From: an uncultured Aquimarina sp.
GTDB lineage: Bacteria > Bacteroidota > Bacteroidia > Flavobacteriales > Flavobacteriaceae
Direction: 5' to 3'
Length of the DNA: 64,000 nt
Assembly (NCBI GenBank): GCA_947498455.1
Contig: CANMKK010000029.1
Coordinates: 1 to 64,000, forward strand
Shown: positions 45,901 to 53,311 of the stretch, piece after piece
Layout: each line of letters starts with the position of its first letter
Numbering within the stretch: position 1 is the stretch's first letter
Notes under the pieces: generated by a model
The model's input: the letters and a program-made list of their open reading frames with translations, nothing else
Told to the model about the DNA's origin: nothing
Databases searched by the model: none
Translations under genes and position numbers: made by a program

Positions 45901-46652
45901 ATTATAATAGAGTAAAAACAGGAATATGGTCTTTGATAGGAGGCGTATCCAAAAAAGGAAGATACGGTAGTGAATTTTCTATAACGGGTTCATATGAAGG
46001 AGTGGAGGTTCAGGATTCTCAGGGAAGATTCATTACTTCTGGTCTAGATATAGTTACAGCTGACCCTAATTTCTTTAATAGAAAGTTTTTTGCGGCTGCG
46101 GATATTAAATATGAATATAAAAGTTTTGATAACCCTGCAAATCCTGCAAGAGGAATGCTATTTAGCTTACAGGGTGGTTCTAAATTAAATATAGACGATA
46201 CAGATCGTGCCTTTGGTTATGTATTTCCCAGACTAATGTTTTATAATGCCATTACCAAAAATCAGAAATTAGTACTAAAAACGGATATACTAGCTAAATT
46301 TATGATAGGAGATGGGTTTGAGTTTTATCAAGCGGCTACATTAGGAGGAGCCAATAGTCTAAGAGGGTATAGAGAAGAACGTTTTACCGGAGACAAAGCA
46401 TTGGCATTTAGTGCAGACTTACGCTATAGTTTTAATAAACTTAAAACAGGATTATTACCACTTCAGTTAGGTATTTTTGGAGGATATGATTATGGTCGTG
46501 TGTGGTATGATGGCGAAAATTCTAATGATTGGCATGATTCTTTGGGAGGTGGCATGTGGATCAATGCTATAGATGCTATTGCAGCTCAGCTTGGTTTGTT
46601 TAATAGTGATGATGGAATGCGTTTTACCTTTGGCTTAGGAGTTAATTTATAA
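42948..46652 (+). CDS. Metallophosphoesterase / kinase-like / Omp85 barrel fusion
   Basis: 1234 aa from ATG 42948; the ATG at 42936 adds four residues before the signal. A lipobox-like V-S-S-C ends at Cys19. Residues about 45-310 form a calcineurin-like phosphoesterase with D49, G-D-N (D84, N85), G-N-H-D (126-128), H-H-P (224-225) and G-H-E-H (300-303), all metal ligands present. Residues about 450-650 look like an atypical kinase: R-Y-S-L-R-A-M-R-K near 462-470, D-R-H at 610-612, and P-I-P-K-D-R-D-Q-A-F at about 631-640. A beta-rich region and an Omp85/BamA-type barrel from about 900 follow, with L-G-G-A-N-S-L-R-G-Y. It is probably an outer-membrane protein with an enzyme facing one side. 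Confidence 0.8.
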   Translation: MNKNIFAFIITVVILVSSCATYTPRYLDENFPKSLPEKEIEKTFYLIGDAGNASQNGTTLGLEALRQIIEKENTEDDYLIYLGDNIYQKGMPKKESPDRELSEYKINAQIDAANNFDGQLIFIPGNHDWYNDGVNGLKRQEKYVKKKIKSKNSFLPAKGCPIKSIEVSERIQLIVLDTQWYLADWDKNPTMNDNCEIKTRDKFLNEIAGEFKKHNGKTVVVVMHHPIFTNGPHGGKYSFKNHLFPSRKNIPLPILGSLVTQIRSQGGISSQDRYNESYNGLMKRISTLARDNERIVFASGHEHSLQFINNEGLKQIVSGSGSKVSPSSLGSDGMFSYPGQGFAVLDVYKNGSSNVRYYGNKNGEVTLVYQTEVHKKPEKYDFENLSNSFDTEISTSIYKKEETTKTKFFKTLWGDHYRDVYSTDIKIPIATLDTLMGGFSIERQGGGQVTRSLRLIDKEGKRYSLRAMRKSVTQFLQKGVFFNTYLENDFDDTFTETLLYDFYTAGYPYAFLPIVGLADAIDVYHANPKLYYIPKHPALGKYNKSFGDEMYFLEERPGKEYNDVASFGKPDDIEGTDNLLKNLRKDEKYKMDEEHYIRTRLFDMILGDWDRHSDQWRWARFDSDEGKIYRPIPKDRDQAFSNYDGGLLSVIKFIVPLIRKFQVYDEELQNVRWINEAGIRLDRTFAQNSDKEEWLAQAMYIKENLSDEAIDNAFKSLPIELQDNTVERIKSYLRKRRDDVVDIASRYYKYLAKHVIIKGTDKDDLFEITRQDQQTHIKISRIKGNTPQEPYYERTVFSKETKEIWIYGLDDDDQFVVNGKGSNPICIRIVGGQNNDIYTIENGRKVRVYDHKSKPNTVKKRNGAKFIFSNNYNHNTYDFNKYIDKTNTVTPLIGFNPDDGMNINVTDTYTVKGFNNTPYQSKHIVKAAYYFATNGYDISYTGEFVNAVGDWNLIVGGKYTSENFAQNFFGFGNNTINPDDVLDLDYNRVKTGIWSLIGGVSKKGRYGSEFSITGSYEGVEVQDSQGRFITSGLDIVTADPNFFNRKFFAAADIKYEYKSFDNPANPARGMLFSLQGGSKLNIDDTDRAFGYVFPRLMFYNAITKNQKLVLKTDILAKFMIGDGFEFYQAATLGGANSLRGYREERFTGDKALAFSADLRYSFNKLKTGLLPLQLGIFGGYDYGRVWYDGENSNDWHDSLGGGMWINAIDAIAAQLGLFNSDDGMRFTFGLGVNL

Positions 46653-47114
46653 AGGAAATAATAGTATTAAAAATAGCTACATTCAGTGCTTTTAAAAAAA
46701 GAAATGACTAAGGAAGTCTCTCTTCGGAAGAGAAAGTCATAGTGATGTTTTGTATTAACGCAATCTTAGACCAGCGTCTATTAAAAAATCTAATTATACC
46801 CTTACTACTATAAAATCAAAATTTTCAATCTTTTGAGATGGTTTCCTCTTTCTAATAAAAAAGTCTAAAGGTTGAAATTTTACTCCTAAATGCAATTCTT
46901 TCTTAGTTTTTATATAACATAATAGATTATAGGCTGTTAGAGCTTTTTTTGGGAGACGCTACTTTAAAATGAATTGTTAAAAAAATCACAAAAACATATT
47001 TTTAAGGAAACATATCTTCTTCTCACGACATAAATTAATGTACGTACGACGAAGACACAAGCCCTGAGTGTCTCTAAATGATCAGGGATCATCAATCTTA
47101 TAAATTTTATTTTT
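46653..47114. other. Intergenic with stem-loop and peptide leader
   Basis: The gap holds a stem-loop at 46704-46740 (ATGACT with AGTCAT outside, CTCTT with AAGAG inside), whose minus-strand side runs into a T tract. It also holds the 5' leader of the small peptide gene with its pseudoknot. A minus-strand open stretch at about 46770-46960 has no ATG and was not called. Confidence 0.5.
47053..47087 (+). promoter_or_regulatory. H-type pseudoknot in leader of the peptide gene
   Basis: Stem 1 pairs AGACAC (47053-47058) with GTGTCT (47068-47073). Stem 2 pairs CCCTGA (47062-47067) with TCAGGG (47082-47087). Loop lengths of 3, 0 and 8 nt are the classic H-type geometry. It ends 27 nt before the ATG of the GG-leader peptide and could act as an RNA switch, but the sequence matches no riboswitch class I can name. 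Confidence 0.5.
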
Positions 47115-47270
47115 ATGTTAAAGCAAATTTCAGTTTTAGGAAAAACTTTAAACAGATCGGAATTATTAACAGTTAATGGAGGAGGGATTCCTAATGATTT
47201 ATGCCCTAAAGGTGATTGTCGTGATTTAAACGGAAACCCTGATGATAAGGTAGGTAATCGTTATCAATAA
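47115..47270 (+). CDS. Double-glycine leader peptide, bacteriocin-like
   Basis: A 51-aa peptide. The N-terminal 23 residues (L-K-Q-I-S-V-L-G-K-T-L-N-R-S-E-L-L-T-V-N-G-G) form a leader of the type found in Bacteroidota secreted peptides. It has K-x-L-N-x-x-E-L and ends at a Gly-Gly(-Gly) cleavage site. The core is about 28 residues, polar and Asp-rich, with two cysteines five residues apart (C-P-K-G-D-C). Such peptides are normally cut and exported by a peptidase-containing ABC transporter, which is not in this window. It may be an antimicrobial or signalling peptide. It has its own leader RNA structure and terminator. I saw no immunity or modifying enzyme next to it. Confidence 0.7.
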   Translation: MLKQISVLGKTLNRSELLTVNGGGIPNDLCPKGDCRDLNGNPDDKVGNRYQ

Positions 47271-47318
47271 TAAGTAAAAGTAAATTTTATTTATTATTTA
47301 AGTAAATTAAACTTTTTA

Positions 47319-47350
47319 AAAAGCTCGGAATGTTACTATTCCGAGCTTTC
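47319..47350 (+). terminator. Terminator of the peptide gene
   Basis: An 11-bp stem (AAGCTCGGAAT with ATTCCGAGCTT) with a 6-nt loop is followed by TTTC. It is located 50 nt after the peptide stop and between convergent genes, so it may serve both. Confidence 0.8.
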
Positions 47351-47390
47351 GTACTTAAAAAATCAATTATTTATAAAACAGAAATTCAAA

Positions 47391-47702
47391 TTAGAAAAAA
47401 TCTATAGTAGTCCTAGGTACAGATACTTCAGATATTTCTAATGTAGCTTTAGTAAGGCTTCTTGTTTCAGGATTTTGATCCTGATATACCGAAGTTACCG
47501 ATGTGTTTTGTTTTGTATCCGCAATAATGGTATCCATATGGCGAACTGTTTTTTTCTTCTTCTTAGGATTGTAGTTTTCTGAAACAGAAATTAAATCATT
47601 AGAAAGTTCTTTTTCATTCTTTATTGGAGTATTTTCTTGAGAAAAAATCGTACTACTAATTAATAGTACGATAAGCGTTAGATAGGTTTGAACCGCTTTC
47701 AT
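47391..47702 (-). CDS. Small secreted protein of unknown function
   Basis: A 103-aa protein with a clear signal peptide (residues 1-21, ending T-I-F-S-Q). The mature part is polar and low in hydrophobics, with a basic run N-P-K-K-K-K-K near residues 45-51 and Thr/Ser-rich C-terminal half. No family is recognised. It is convergent with the GG-leader peptide gene and shares the terminator region. A partner role for that peptide is possible but purely positional. Confidence 0.6.
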   Translation of the reverse strand: MKAVQTYLTLIVLLISSTIFSQENTPIKNEKELSNDLISVSENYNPKKKKKTVRHMDTIIADTKQNTSVTSVYQDQNPETRSLTKATLEISEVSVPRTTIDFF

Positions 47703-48102
47703 AGTATTGTTGCTGTTTGGGGTTAATTAAGTTTAGTTAGTGAAACTGGTAGCTAAGTTAGTGATTATTAATATGTTGAAATACCATTCGTCGATAGTAT
47801 TGATGTTTTTAACGAAGTATACATGTTTACAAGTAGGTTATGGATTACTTTTGTTGAAGTCAGATTTCTTGTTATTCTTAGTTTTATCGACGAAAGGTTA
47901 AAGTTATGGTTTAAGTGCGCATATTGTTAATAACTTTTAAAAGAAACTTCAATAAAACAAGATTTTTTCCTACAGGACTATAAGTTAATCTTTATTTTAT
48001 TCTTTTTGAGCGTAGAAATACAGAATTTAATAATTATAAATAAATACCCTTTAGAAAAATTATGGATTGTATATTGCTACTTTTATAACATAAAAGTAGA
48101 GT
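47703..48102. other. Intergenic gap, divergent promoter region
   Basis: This 400-bp stretch lies between the divergent small secreted protein and the GNAT gene. I saw no reading frame, hairpin or repeat. TACTTTTA at 48077-48084 is one mismatch from the -7 consensus and could belong to the GNAT gene. Confidence 0.35.
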
Positions 48103-48654
48103 ATGAATCATCCGAGAATGTCCACATCGAGATTACAATTTAGAATAGTGGAATTATCGGATATTGAACCCATTCATACACTACATTCTATAAAAGCCGT
48201 AGATCAATATAACACATTGGGTATTCCAACAAATATTGAAGTGACTCAGACAGTTCTCAATCGGTGGTTGGAAGCTATCCAGTTACGAAAAGAATATGTT
48301 TTCGTAATTGAATCTAGCATCGATAAAAGTTTTGTAGGTTTAATTGCAATTAGAATTGGTAATCCTAAATATAAAATAGGAGAAGTCTGGTATAAGATAT
48401 TGCCAGAGTTTTGGGGAGTAGGTTATGTTACAGAAGCGTTACGAGAGCTCTTGAATTTTGGGTTTACAACACTCAATTTACACCGTATTGAAGCGGGGTG
48501 TGCAGTAGGTAATATAGGATCGATTAGAGTTTTGGAAAAAGTAGGAATGACTAAAGAAGGACATAAACGTAAAGTATTACCCCTTAAGACAGGGTGGTCA
48601 GACAATTATGAATACGCAATTCTAGAAGAAGATTGGGAGAAGTTACTTGGTTAA
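48103..48654 (+). CDS. GNAT-family N-acetyltransferase (RimJ/RimL type)
   Basis: A 183-aa cytosolic protein. The start T-S-R-L-Q-F-R and the acetyl-CoA loop region G-V-G-Y-V-T-E-A-L-R-E-L near 105-117 are typical of the RimJ/RimL branch. N-L-H-R-I-E-A-G-C-A near 130 and R-V-L-E-K-V-G-M near 147 add support. It acetylates either a protein N-terminus or a small amine, and the substrate is unknown. It is convergent with the propeller lipoprotein; stops are 4 nt apart. Confidence 0.9.
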   Translation: MNHPRMSTSRLQFRIVELSDIEPIHTLHSIKAVDQYNTLGIPTNIEVTQTVLNRWLEAIQLRKEYVFVIESSIDKSFVGLIAIRIGNPKYKIGEVWYKILPEFWGVGYVTEALRELLNFGFTTLNLHRIEAGCAVGNIGSIRVLEKVGMTKEGHKRKVLPLKTGWSDNYEYAILEEDWEKLLG

Positions 48655-48658
48655 AAAA

Positions 48659-49546
48659 TCATTTTAGTAGATATTCATACAGATTTCCACTTTTCTTATT
48701 TCTTTTTTCATCAACAATGAATAGCGTAGAGTCATTTTTAAAACAGATTCCTTCTTTTTGCGAAAAGTGATTCAATTTTATTTTCTCGATGTTACCATTG
48801 AATACATTATCACCATTAAAATTCGTAAGAAGGAAGATCTTGTTATACGTAAGTAGTGCAATTTTATCACCCTTAGCGTTAATAGCCGCCCCACTTATAA
48901 AACAATCCTTGGCATCATTACCTATTTTATAGCTAGAAATTAGTCGGGCAATTTGTTTTCCCGGTTGTGCGGAAACCATATAAAGCTTGGTTATTCCATT
49001 GAACTTCGAGCCTCTATTTTTTGTAAATAGATAAAAACTTTCATTATGATAAATGAAAGCTTCTATATCAAAATTTCTTTTCTTTTTACCTGGCGGGAAT
49101 TTTTTTTGATCCTCTAGCGTGAATTCTATTTTAGAGGTTTCAATTCGCTCAGAAGTAATACCAGATACCTTATATATAGCCAAATCTCTCCGATCATTGG
49201 CATTGTTTCCAAAATCACCAATATATATAGTTTTTTTATGGTCATAAGTAAGATCTTCCCAATCTACATTGGCAGCATTAGGGATTTGCAGTGCTTCTAC
49301 GATTTTGCCATGCTGATTTAATCGAAATAAAGTATTACTATTTCCTGAGTCATTAATGGCATAAATAAATGACCCTTTCGGAAACATAGTAATACCCGAT
49401 ATTTCTTTAATACTATCTGATAATTGACTGATTATTTTTAAATCCTTTTGCTGCCCTCTCTGACAACAAGGAGATAGCATTATAATTACGAATAGATATA
49501 CGATTTTTAATTTCAACGATTTTGTTTTTAAGTTCTCTGATTCCAT
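48659..49546 (-). CDS. Beta-propeller lipoprotein (SdiA-regulated-like)
   Basis: A 295-aa protein. The membrane-signal segment is at about residues 12-27, followed by S-P-C-C, a lipoprotein-type cysteine. The remainder shows propeller-like repeats: S-G-I-T-M-F near 49, A-I-N-D-S-G-N, W-E-D-L-T-Y-D near 96, and D-I-E-A-F-I-Y near 160. The pattern recalls SdiA-regulated or PQQ-like propellers but I cannot assign a reaction. Its ATG overlaps the end of the dps frame by 19 nt, so the two genes are translationally coupled. That is odd for an unrelated envelope protein. Confidence 0.7.
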   Translation of the reverse strand: MESENLKTKSLKLKIVYLFVIIMLSPCCQRGQQKDLKIISQLSDSIKEISGITMFPKGSFIYAINDSGNSNTLFRLNQHGKIVEALQIPNAANVDWEDLTYDHKKTIYIGDFGNNANDRRDLAIYKVSGITSERIETSKIEFTLEDQKKFPPGKKKRNFDIEAFIYHNESFYLFTKNRGSKFNGITKLYMVSAQPGKQIARLISSYKIGNDAKDCFISGAAINAKGDKIALLTYNKIFLLTNFNGDNVFNGNIEKIKLNHFSQKEGICFKNDSTLFIVDEKRNKKSGNLYEYLLK

Positions 49547-49983
49547 GCGTGTAACATCCAGCTTGTTTTCTCTAATTCGCCAATGTAAGTTCCTGTAATA
49601 TCTAAAGTTCCTTCATCACCAGCTTCTTCTGCCTTTTGAATTACTATTTTTAACTGTTTCAAAAGCGTATGATGATCTTCCAGAATTGTAGAAACCATCT
49701 CTTGATCTATCAATGTAGTTTCAGCTTCTTCTATAGAAGAATTTGTAAGATACGAACTATAATTACTTAATGGCTTAGCATGTAATGTTAAAATTCGTTC
49801 CGCAATTTCGTCAATTTTTAACTTTGCATCTTCATAAAGTTCTTCAAACTTAGTATGAAGTTCAAAGAAGTTACGACCAGTAACGTTCCAATGAAAATTT
49901 CTTAATTTTTGGTAGTACATGTGATAATCTGCCAATAATATATTTAGTGCGGCTACTGTTTTTGAGTTAGAATTTAACCCCAT
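49528..49983 (-). CDS. dps: Dps-family ferritin
   Basis: A 151-aa four-helix protein of the Dps family, which forms dodecamers that oxidise and store iron and protect DNA in starvation or peroxide stress. The ferroxidase signature is F-H-W-N-V-T-G near residues 29-35, then H-x-x-F-E-E-L-Y-E-D and a D-E-I-A-E-R-I region. Family length is normal. No basic N-terminal tail is present, so DNA binding may be weak. The next gene on the strand overlaps its 3' end. Confidence 0.92.
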   Translation of the reverse strand: MGLNSNSKTVAALNILLADYHMYYQKLRNFHWNVTGRNFFELHTKFEELYEDAKLKIDEIAERILTLHAKPLSNYSSYLTNSSIEEAETTLIDQEMVSTILEDHHTLLKQLKIVIQKAEEAGDEGTLDITGTYIGELEKTSWMLHAWNQRT

Positions 49984-50076
49984 AGTTTTTATTTATTGAT
50001 TTTTAAATTTCAATACAAAAATACTATAATTAGGTGTACTTGTATTTGGTTACGATAGTTAGTAATAATAGTTCAA

Positions 50077-50794
50077 TTAGGTTAATCGATTTATGATAGC
50101 AGTTAGAATGAAATTATAATACTTGATACTATGAGGAACGTATTTTTCTTTTCTGAAATCATCTTGAAGATCCTTTTTTAAATACTGAATAGGTAATAAC
50201 TTTATATCAGATACTTCTTCCTCCTGAATTTTGAGTGTTTTAATGGAAGTTTTGAATTCGGACAGATATATATGGTTGAATTCATTATCAAATAGATTGG
50301 ATTTAGGTTGCTTTTCTGATAGAAGAGTTCCTATATATTCGAGATCTTCTTTTTTAATGGTCAAACCAATTTCTTCATTAATTTCTCTTATAGCAGCTTT
50401 TTCAGGAGTTTCTCCAGTTTCCATATGACCTGCAACAGATATATCCCAAAGATCTGGATAGGTATCTTTGTCTTTAGCTCGTTTTTGAATAAGAATTTCT
50501 TCATTTTTAGTGTAATACCATTTGTCATTTGAATTTACCGTAATAAAATGTTCTTTTTTGTGTCTCAATTTCAGAATAAAAATAAACCGTAGCTCAGCTA
50601 TGCTTAATTTTTCTTCTTCATTGAAACAAAAAAATCTTTATTTTCTTTTCCAGTAAATTCAAACAACAACTGGCATAAAACCATATATGCACACTAGCAT
50701 GGTATAGGCCTAAGTGATGTGCTTCGGATTTTAGTCTAACTTCATTTGTTAGATTACCATATTTATCTAAGATATCTATAAATTCATCTGCCAT
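50077..50794 (-). pseudogene. NUDIX hydrolase gene split by a MITE
   Basis: The ancestral gene encodes a roughly 184-aa NUDIX hydrolase of the isopentenyl-diphosphate-isomerase-like group. The 5' part (ATG 50794 to 50676) encodes F-I-D-I-L-D-K-Y-G-N-L and ends A-S-V-H-I-W-F-Y. The 3' part (50512 to 50077) continues T-K-N-E-E-I-L-I-Q-K-R and holds the Nudix box G-H-M-E-T-G-E-T-x7-R-E-I-N-E-E-I-G. Removing the element and one TAA copy restores one unbroken frame. As it stands, each half has a hybrid frame partly encoded by the MITE: the 3' half could start inside it at ATG 50568 and keep the Nudix box. Activity is doubtful. Confidence 0.85.
50516..50675. mobile_element. MITE inserted in the NUDIX gene
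   Basis: 160 bp with ends TACCATTTGTCATTTGAATTT and, from the other side, TGCCAGTTGTTGTTTGAATTT. It is flanked by TAA direct repeats (50513-50515 and 50676-50678). Nearly full-length reverse-complement match to 29461-29620. The central palindrome is GTAGCTCAGCTATG. No transposase, so it needs one in trans. Confidence 0.9.
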
Positions 50795-51076
50795 AACAGA
50801 AATATAAAAAGTGAGATTAAAAATATGAGTAATCTTAATAAATTGAAAACTCCTTTCTATTTTATGTATAGTCAATAGAAACACACTTTTTTTGGGTACA
50901 AAAATATGAATCTAATAAATCAAACTGTATATCGATACTTTATATTGAAATATTCCTAAAAAGAAAGAAAACCTCTTTTATTAACACTCTATGATTGATT
51001 TGAATTAAGCATAAAGTAATATATTTATAAAAATAAATAGACAAAAATTTGCAATATTTCTGAAATTTAAGGACTA

Positions 51077-51340
51077 ATGTCAACATCAAAAACTCAAGTA
51101 AAAGCTTATTGGAAAGAAAATATAAAATATCTGGTTATATTACTTAGTATATGGTTTATAGTATCATATGGAGCTGGGATTTTGTTTAAGGAGCAATTAG
51201 ATACAATTCGATTAGGAGGTTTTAAGCTTGGATTTTGGTTTGCACAGCAAGGATCCATTTATGTGTTCGTAATTTTAATCTTTGTCTATGTTCGATTGAT
51301 GAATAAATTGGATAAGAAATATGGCTATGATAAAGATTAA
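51077..51340 (+). CDS. DUF4212 small subunit of a sodium/solute symporter
   Basis: An 87-aa membrane protein with two hydrophobic segments (about residues 19-38 and 57-78). It shows the pattern of DUF4212 proteins, with Y-W-K-E-N near the start, G-F-K-L-G-F-W-F-A-Q-Q-G and Y-V-R-L-M-N-K-L-D. DUF4212 proteins are encoded just before a large SSS-family symporter and are thought to be its small partner. That is the case here, with a 23-nt gap. Together they form the VC_2705-type pair. Confidence 0.85.
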   Translation: MSTSKTQVKAYWKENIKYLVILLSIWFIVSYGAGILFKEQLDTIRLGGFKLGFWFAQQGSIYVFVILIFVYVRLMNKLDKKYGYDKD

Positions 51341-51363
51341 TACCATTTAGAAATAAATCAATT

Positions 51364-53154
51364 ATGAGTGTACAGCTTTGGACATATATTTTGGTAGGGA
51401 TTACTTTTGCTCTATACATTGGTATAGCAATATGGTCAAGAGCCTCATCAACAAAAGAGTTTTATGTAGCCGGAGGAGGAGTATCTCCATTAGCTAATGG
51501 AATGGCAACAGCCGCAGATTGGATGAGTGCTGCTTCTTTTATTTCTATGGCTGGAATTATTGCCTTTGATGGATATGATGGAGCGGTCTACCTTATGGGA
51601 TGGACAGGGGGATATGTGCTATTAGCACTATTGCTAGCACCATATTTACGTAAGTTCGGTAAGTTTACTGTGCCTGATTTTATCGGAGATCGTTATTATT
51701 CTAGGACAGCTCGCTCCGTGGCAGTATTTTGTGCATTATTAGTGTCATTCACTTATGTTGCAGGACAAATGCGAGGAGTAGGAATTGTATTTTCTAGATT
51801 TCTGGAGGTGGATATCAATACAGGAGTGTTGATCGGAATGATTATCGTTCTTTTCTACGCAGTTCTAGGAGGAATGAAAGGTATTACGTATACACAGGTA
51901 GCACAGTATTGTGTATTGATTTTTGCTTTTATGGTTCCGGCAATATTTATTTCTATTCAGATGACTGGGAATCCGATTCCTCAATTGGGTTTTGGTGATA
52001 CAATTGCAGACGGATCAGGAACATATCTTTTGGATAAATTAGATGGTCTAAGTGCAGAATTGGGGTTTGTAGAATATACCAATGGGTCTAAATCAGTTTT
52101 GGATGTTTTTATGATTACATTGGCATTGATGGTGGGGACAGCGGGTTTGCCGCATGTGATTGTACGTTTTTTTACAGTAAAAAGAGTAAGAGATGCCAGA
52201 AAATCAGCAGGATATGCCTTGTTACTGATAGCCATACTATATACTACAGCTCCCGCGGTTGCAGTTTTTGCAAAAACAAATCTTATTGAATCAGTACAAA
52301 ACAAAAGATATCAGGAAGTGCCGCAATGGTTTAAAAATTGGGAAGAAACAGAGTTAATAGGGTGGATTGATAAAAATGGAGATGGCAAGATACAATATAC
52401 TGTAGGACATGCTGTAGAAGGAAATAAAAACAAACCAATCTTTGATACAGAAAAAAGAGGACAGCAAGGAGAACGTATGATAACAAATGTCAATAGCGCT
52501 ACAAGAAATGAGTTATTTGTGGATCGTGATATTATGGTGTTAGCGAATCCAGAAATTGCGAGATTACCTAACTGGGTAATTGCTCTGGTAGCGGCAGGAG
52601 GATTGGCAGCAGCTTTATCGACGGCAGCAGGATTGTTATTGGTAATCTCCTCATCGGTATCCCATGATTTAATTAAAAAAATGATAAAACCTGATATTTC
52701 TGAAAAAGGAGAATTGATTGCAGCACGTCTTTCTGCAGTGGCAGCAGTGTGCGTGGCAGGATATTTCGGAATCCACCCACCAGGATTTGTTGCAGCGGTG
52801 GTAGCACTAGCCTTTGGATTGGCAGCAGCTTCTTTTTTTCCGGCGATTGTTTTAGGGATATTTTATAAGAAAATGAATAAAGAAGGGGCTATATCTGGTA
52901 TGATAATCGGTATTGCTTGTATGTTACTATATATGATAAAATATAAATTAGGCTGGTTTGATGAAAAGTTGCCTTCTCCTGATGAGTGGTGGTTTGGAAT
53001 TTCTCCAGAAGGGTTTGGAGCCGTTGCAATGACCATCAATTTTATAGTTTCATTAGTAATCTGTCAAATAACTAAAAAGACACCGCTAGAAGTACAAGAA
53101 ATTGTAGAGAATATTAGAGTACCTAATAATGCAGGAGTATCAACACATAGATAA
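51364..53154 (+). CDS. SSS-family sodium/solute (acetate-type) symporter
   Basis: A 596-aa inner-membrane transporter with about 13 hydrophobic segments. Family marks include S-R-A-S-S-T-K-E-F-Y-V-A-G-G near 24, A-A-D-W-M-S-A-A-S-F near 50 and the sodium-site helix A-A-A-L-S-T-A-A-G near 417. Between the middle helices sits a soluble insert (about residues 310-395) with an EF-hand-like loop D-K-N-G-D-G-K-I near 337. Adjacency to DUF4212 upstream and acs downstream points to acetate or another short carboxylate as substrate. The relation to ActP is by family, not by direct proof. Confidence 0.88.
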   Translation: MSVQLWTYILVGITFALYIGIAIWSRASSTKEFYVAGGGVSPLANGMATAADWMSAASFISMAGIIAFDGYDGAVYLMGWTGGYVLLALLLAPYLRKFGKFTVPDFIGDRYYSRTARSVAVFCALLVSFTYVAGQMRGVGIVFSRFLEVDINTGVLIGMIIVLFYAVLGGMKGITYTQVAQYCVLIFAFMVPAIFISIQMTGNPIPQLGFGDTIADGSGTYLLDKLDGLSAELGFVEYTNGSKSVLDVFMITLALMVGTAGLPHVIVRFFTVKRVRDARKSAGYALLLIAILYTTAPAVAVFAKTNLIESVQNKRYQEVPQWFKNWEETELIGWIDKNGDGKIQYTVGHAVEGNKNKPIFDTEKRGQQGERMITNVNSATRNELFVDRDIMVLANPEIARLPNWVIALVAAGGLAAALSTAAGLLLVISSSVSHDLIKKMIKPDISEKGELIAARLSAVAAVCVAGYFGIHPPGFVAAVVALAFGLAAASFFPAIVLGIFYKKMNKEGAISGMIIGIACMLLYMIKYKLGWFDEKLPSPDEWWFGISPEGFGAVAMTINFIVSLVICQITKKTPLEVQEIVENIRVPNNAGVSTHR

Positions 53155-53311
53155 CATACATATTTTACCCATGTTAGAATTTAATAAGTATAATAACAGG
53201 AGTAATTAAAAATAGTTGTTTAGCTAAGGTAAACTGTTTCTTGTCGATAAATTTTGACAAATGCAGTAATTATAAATATTTTCAATTAAAATATACAAAT
53301 CAAATTTATCA

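Noticed and set aside
46770..46965. Minus-strand reading frame of about 55 codons
   Set aside because: It has no ATG and no convincing family match. It may be a decayed gene remnant, so it was not called.
50618..50884. Independent 88-aa gene
   Set aside because: It is the 5' half of the NUDIX gene plus MITE sequence. The stretch before ATG 50794 lacks protein-like character.
51340..51363. MITE end between the symporter subunits
   Set aside because: TTAATACCATTTAG resembles a MITE left end, but the gap is only 23 bp and no right end exists.
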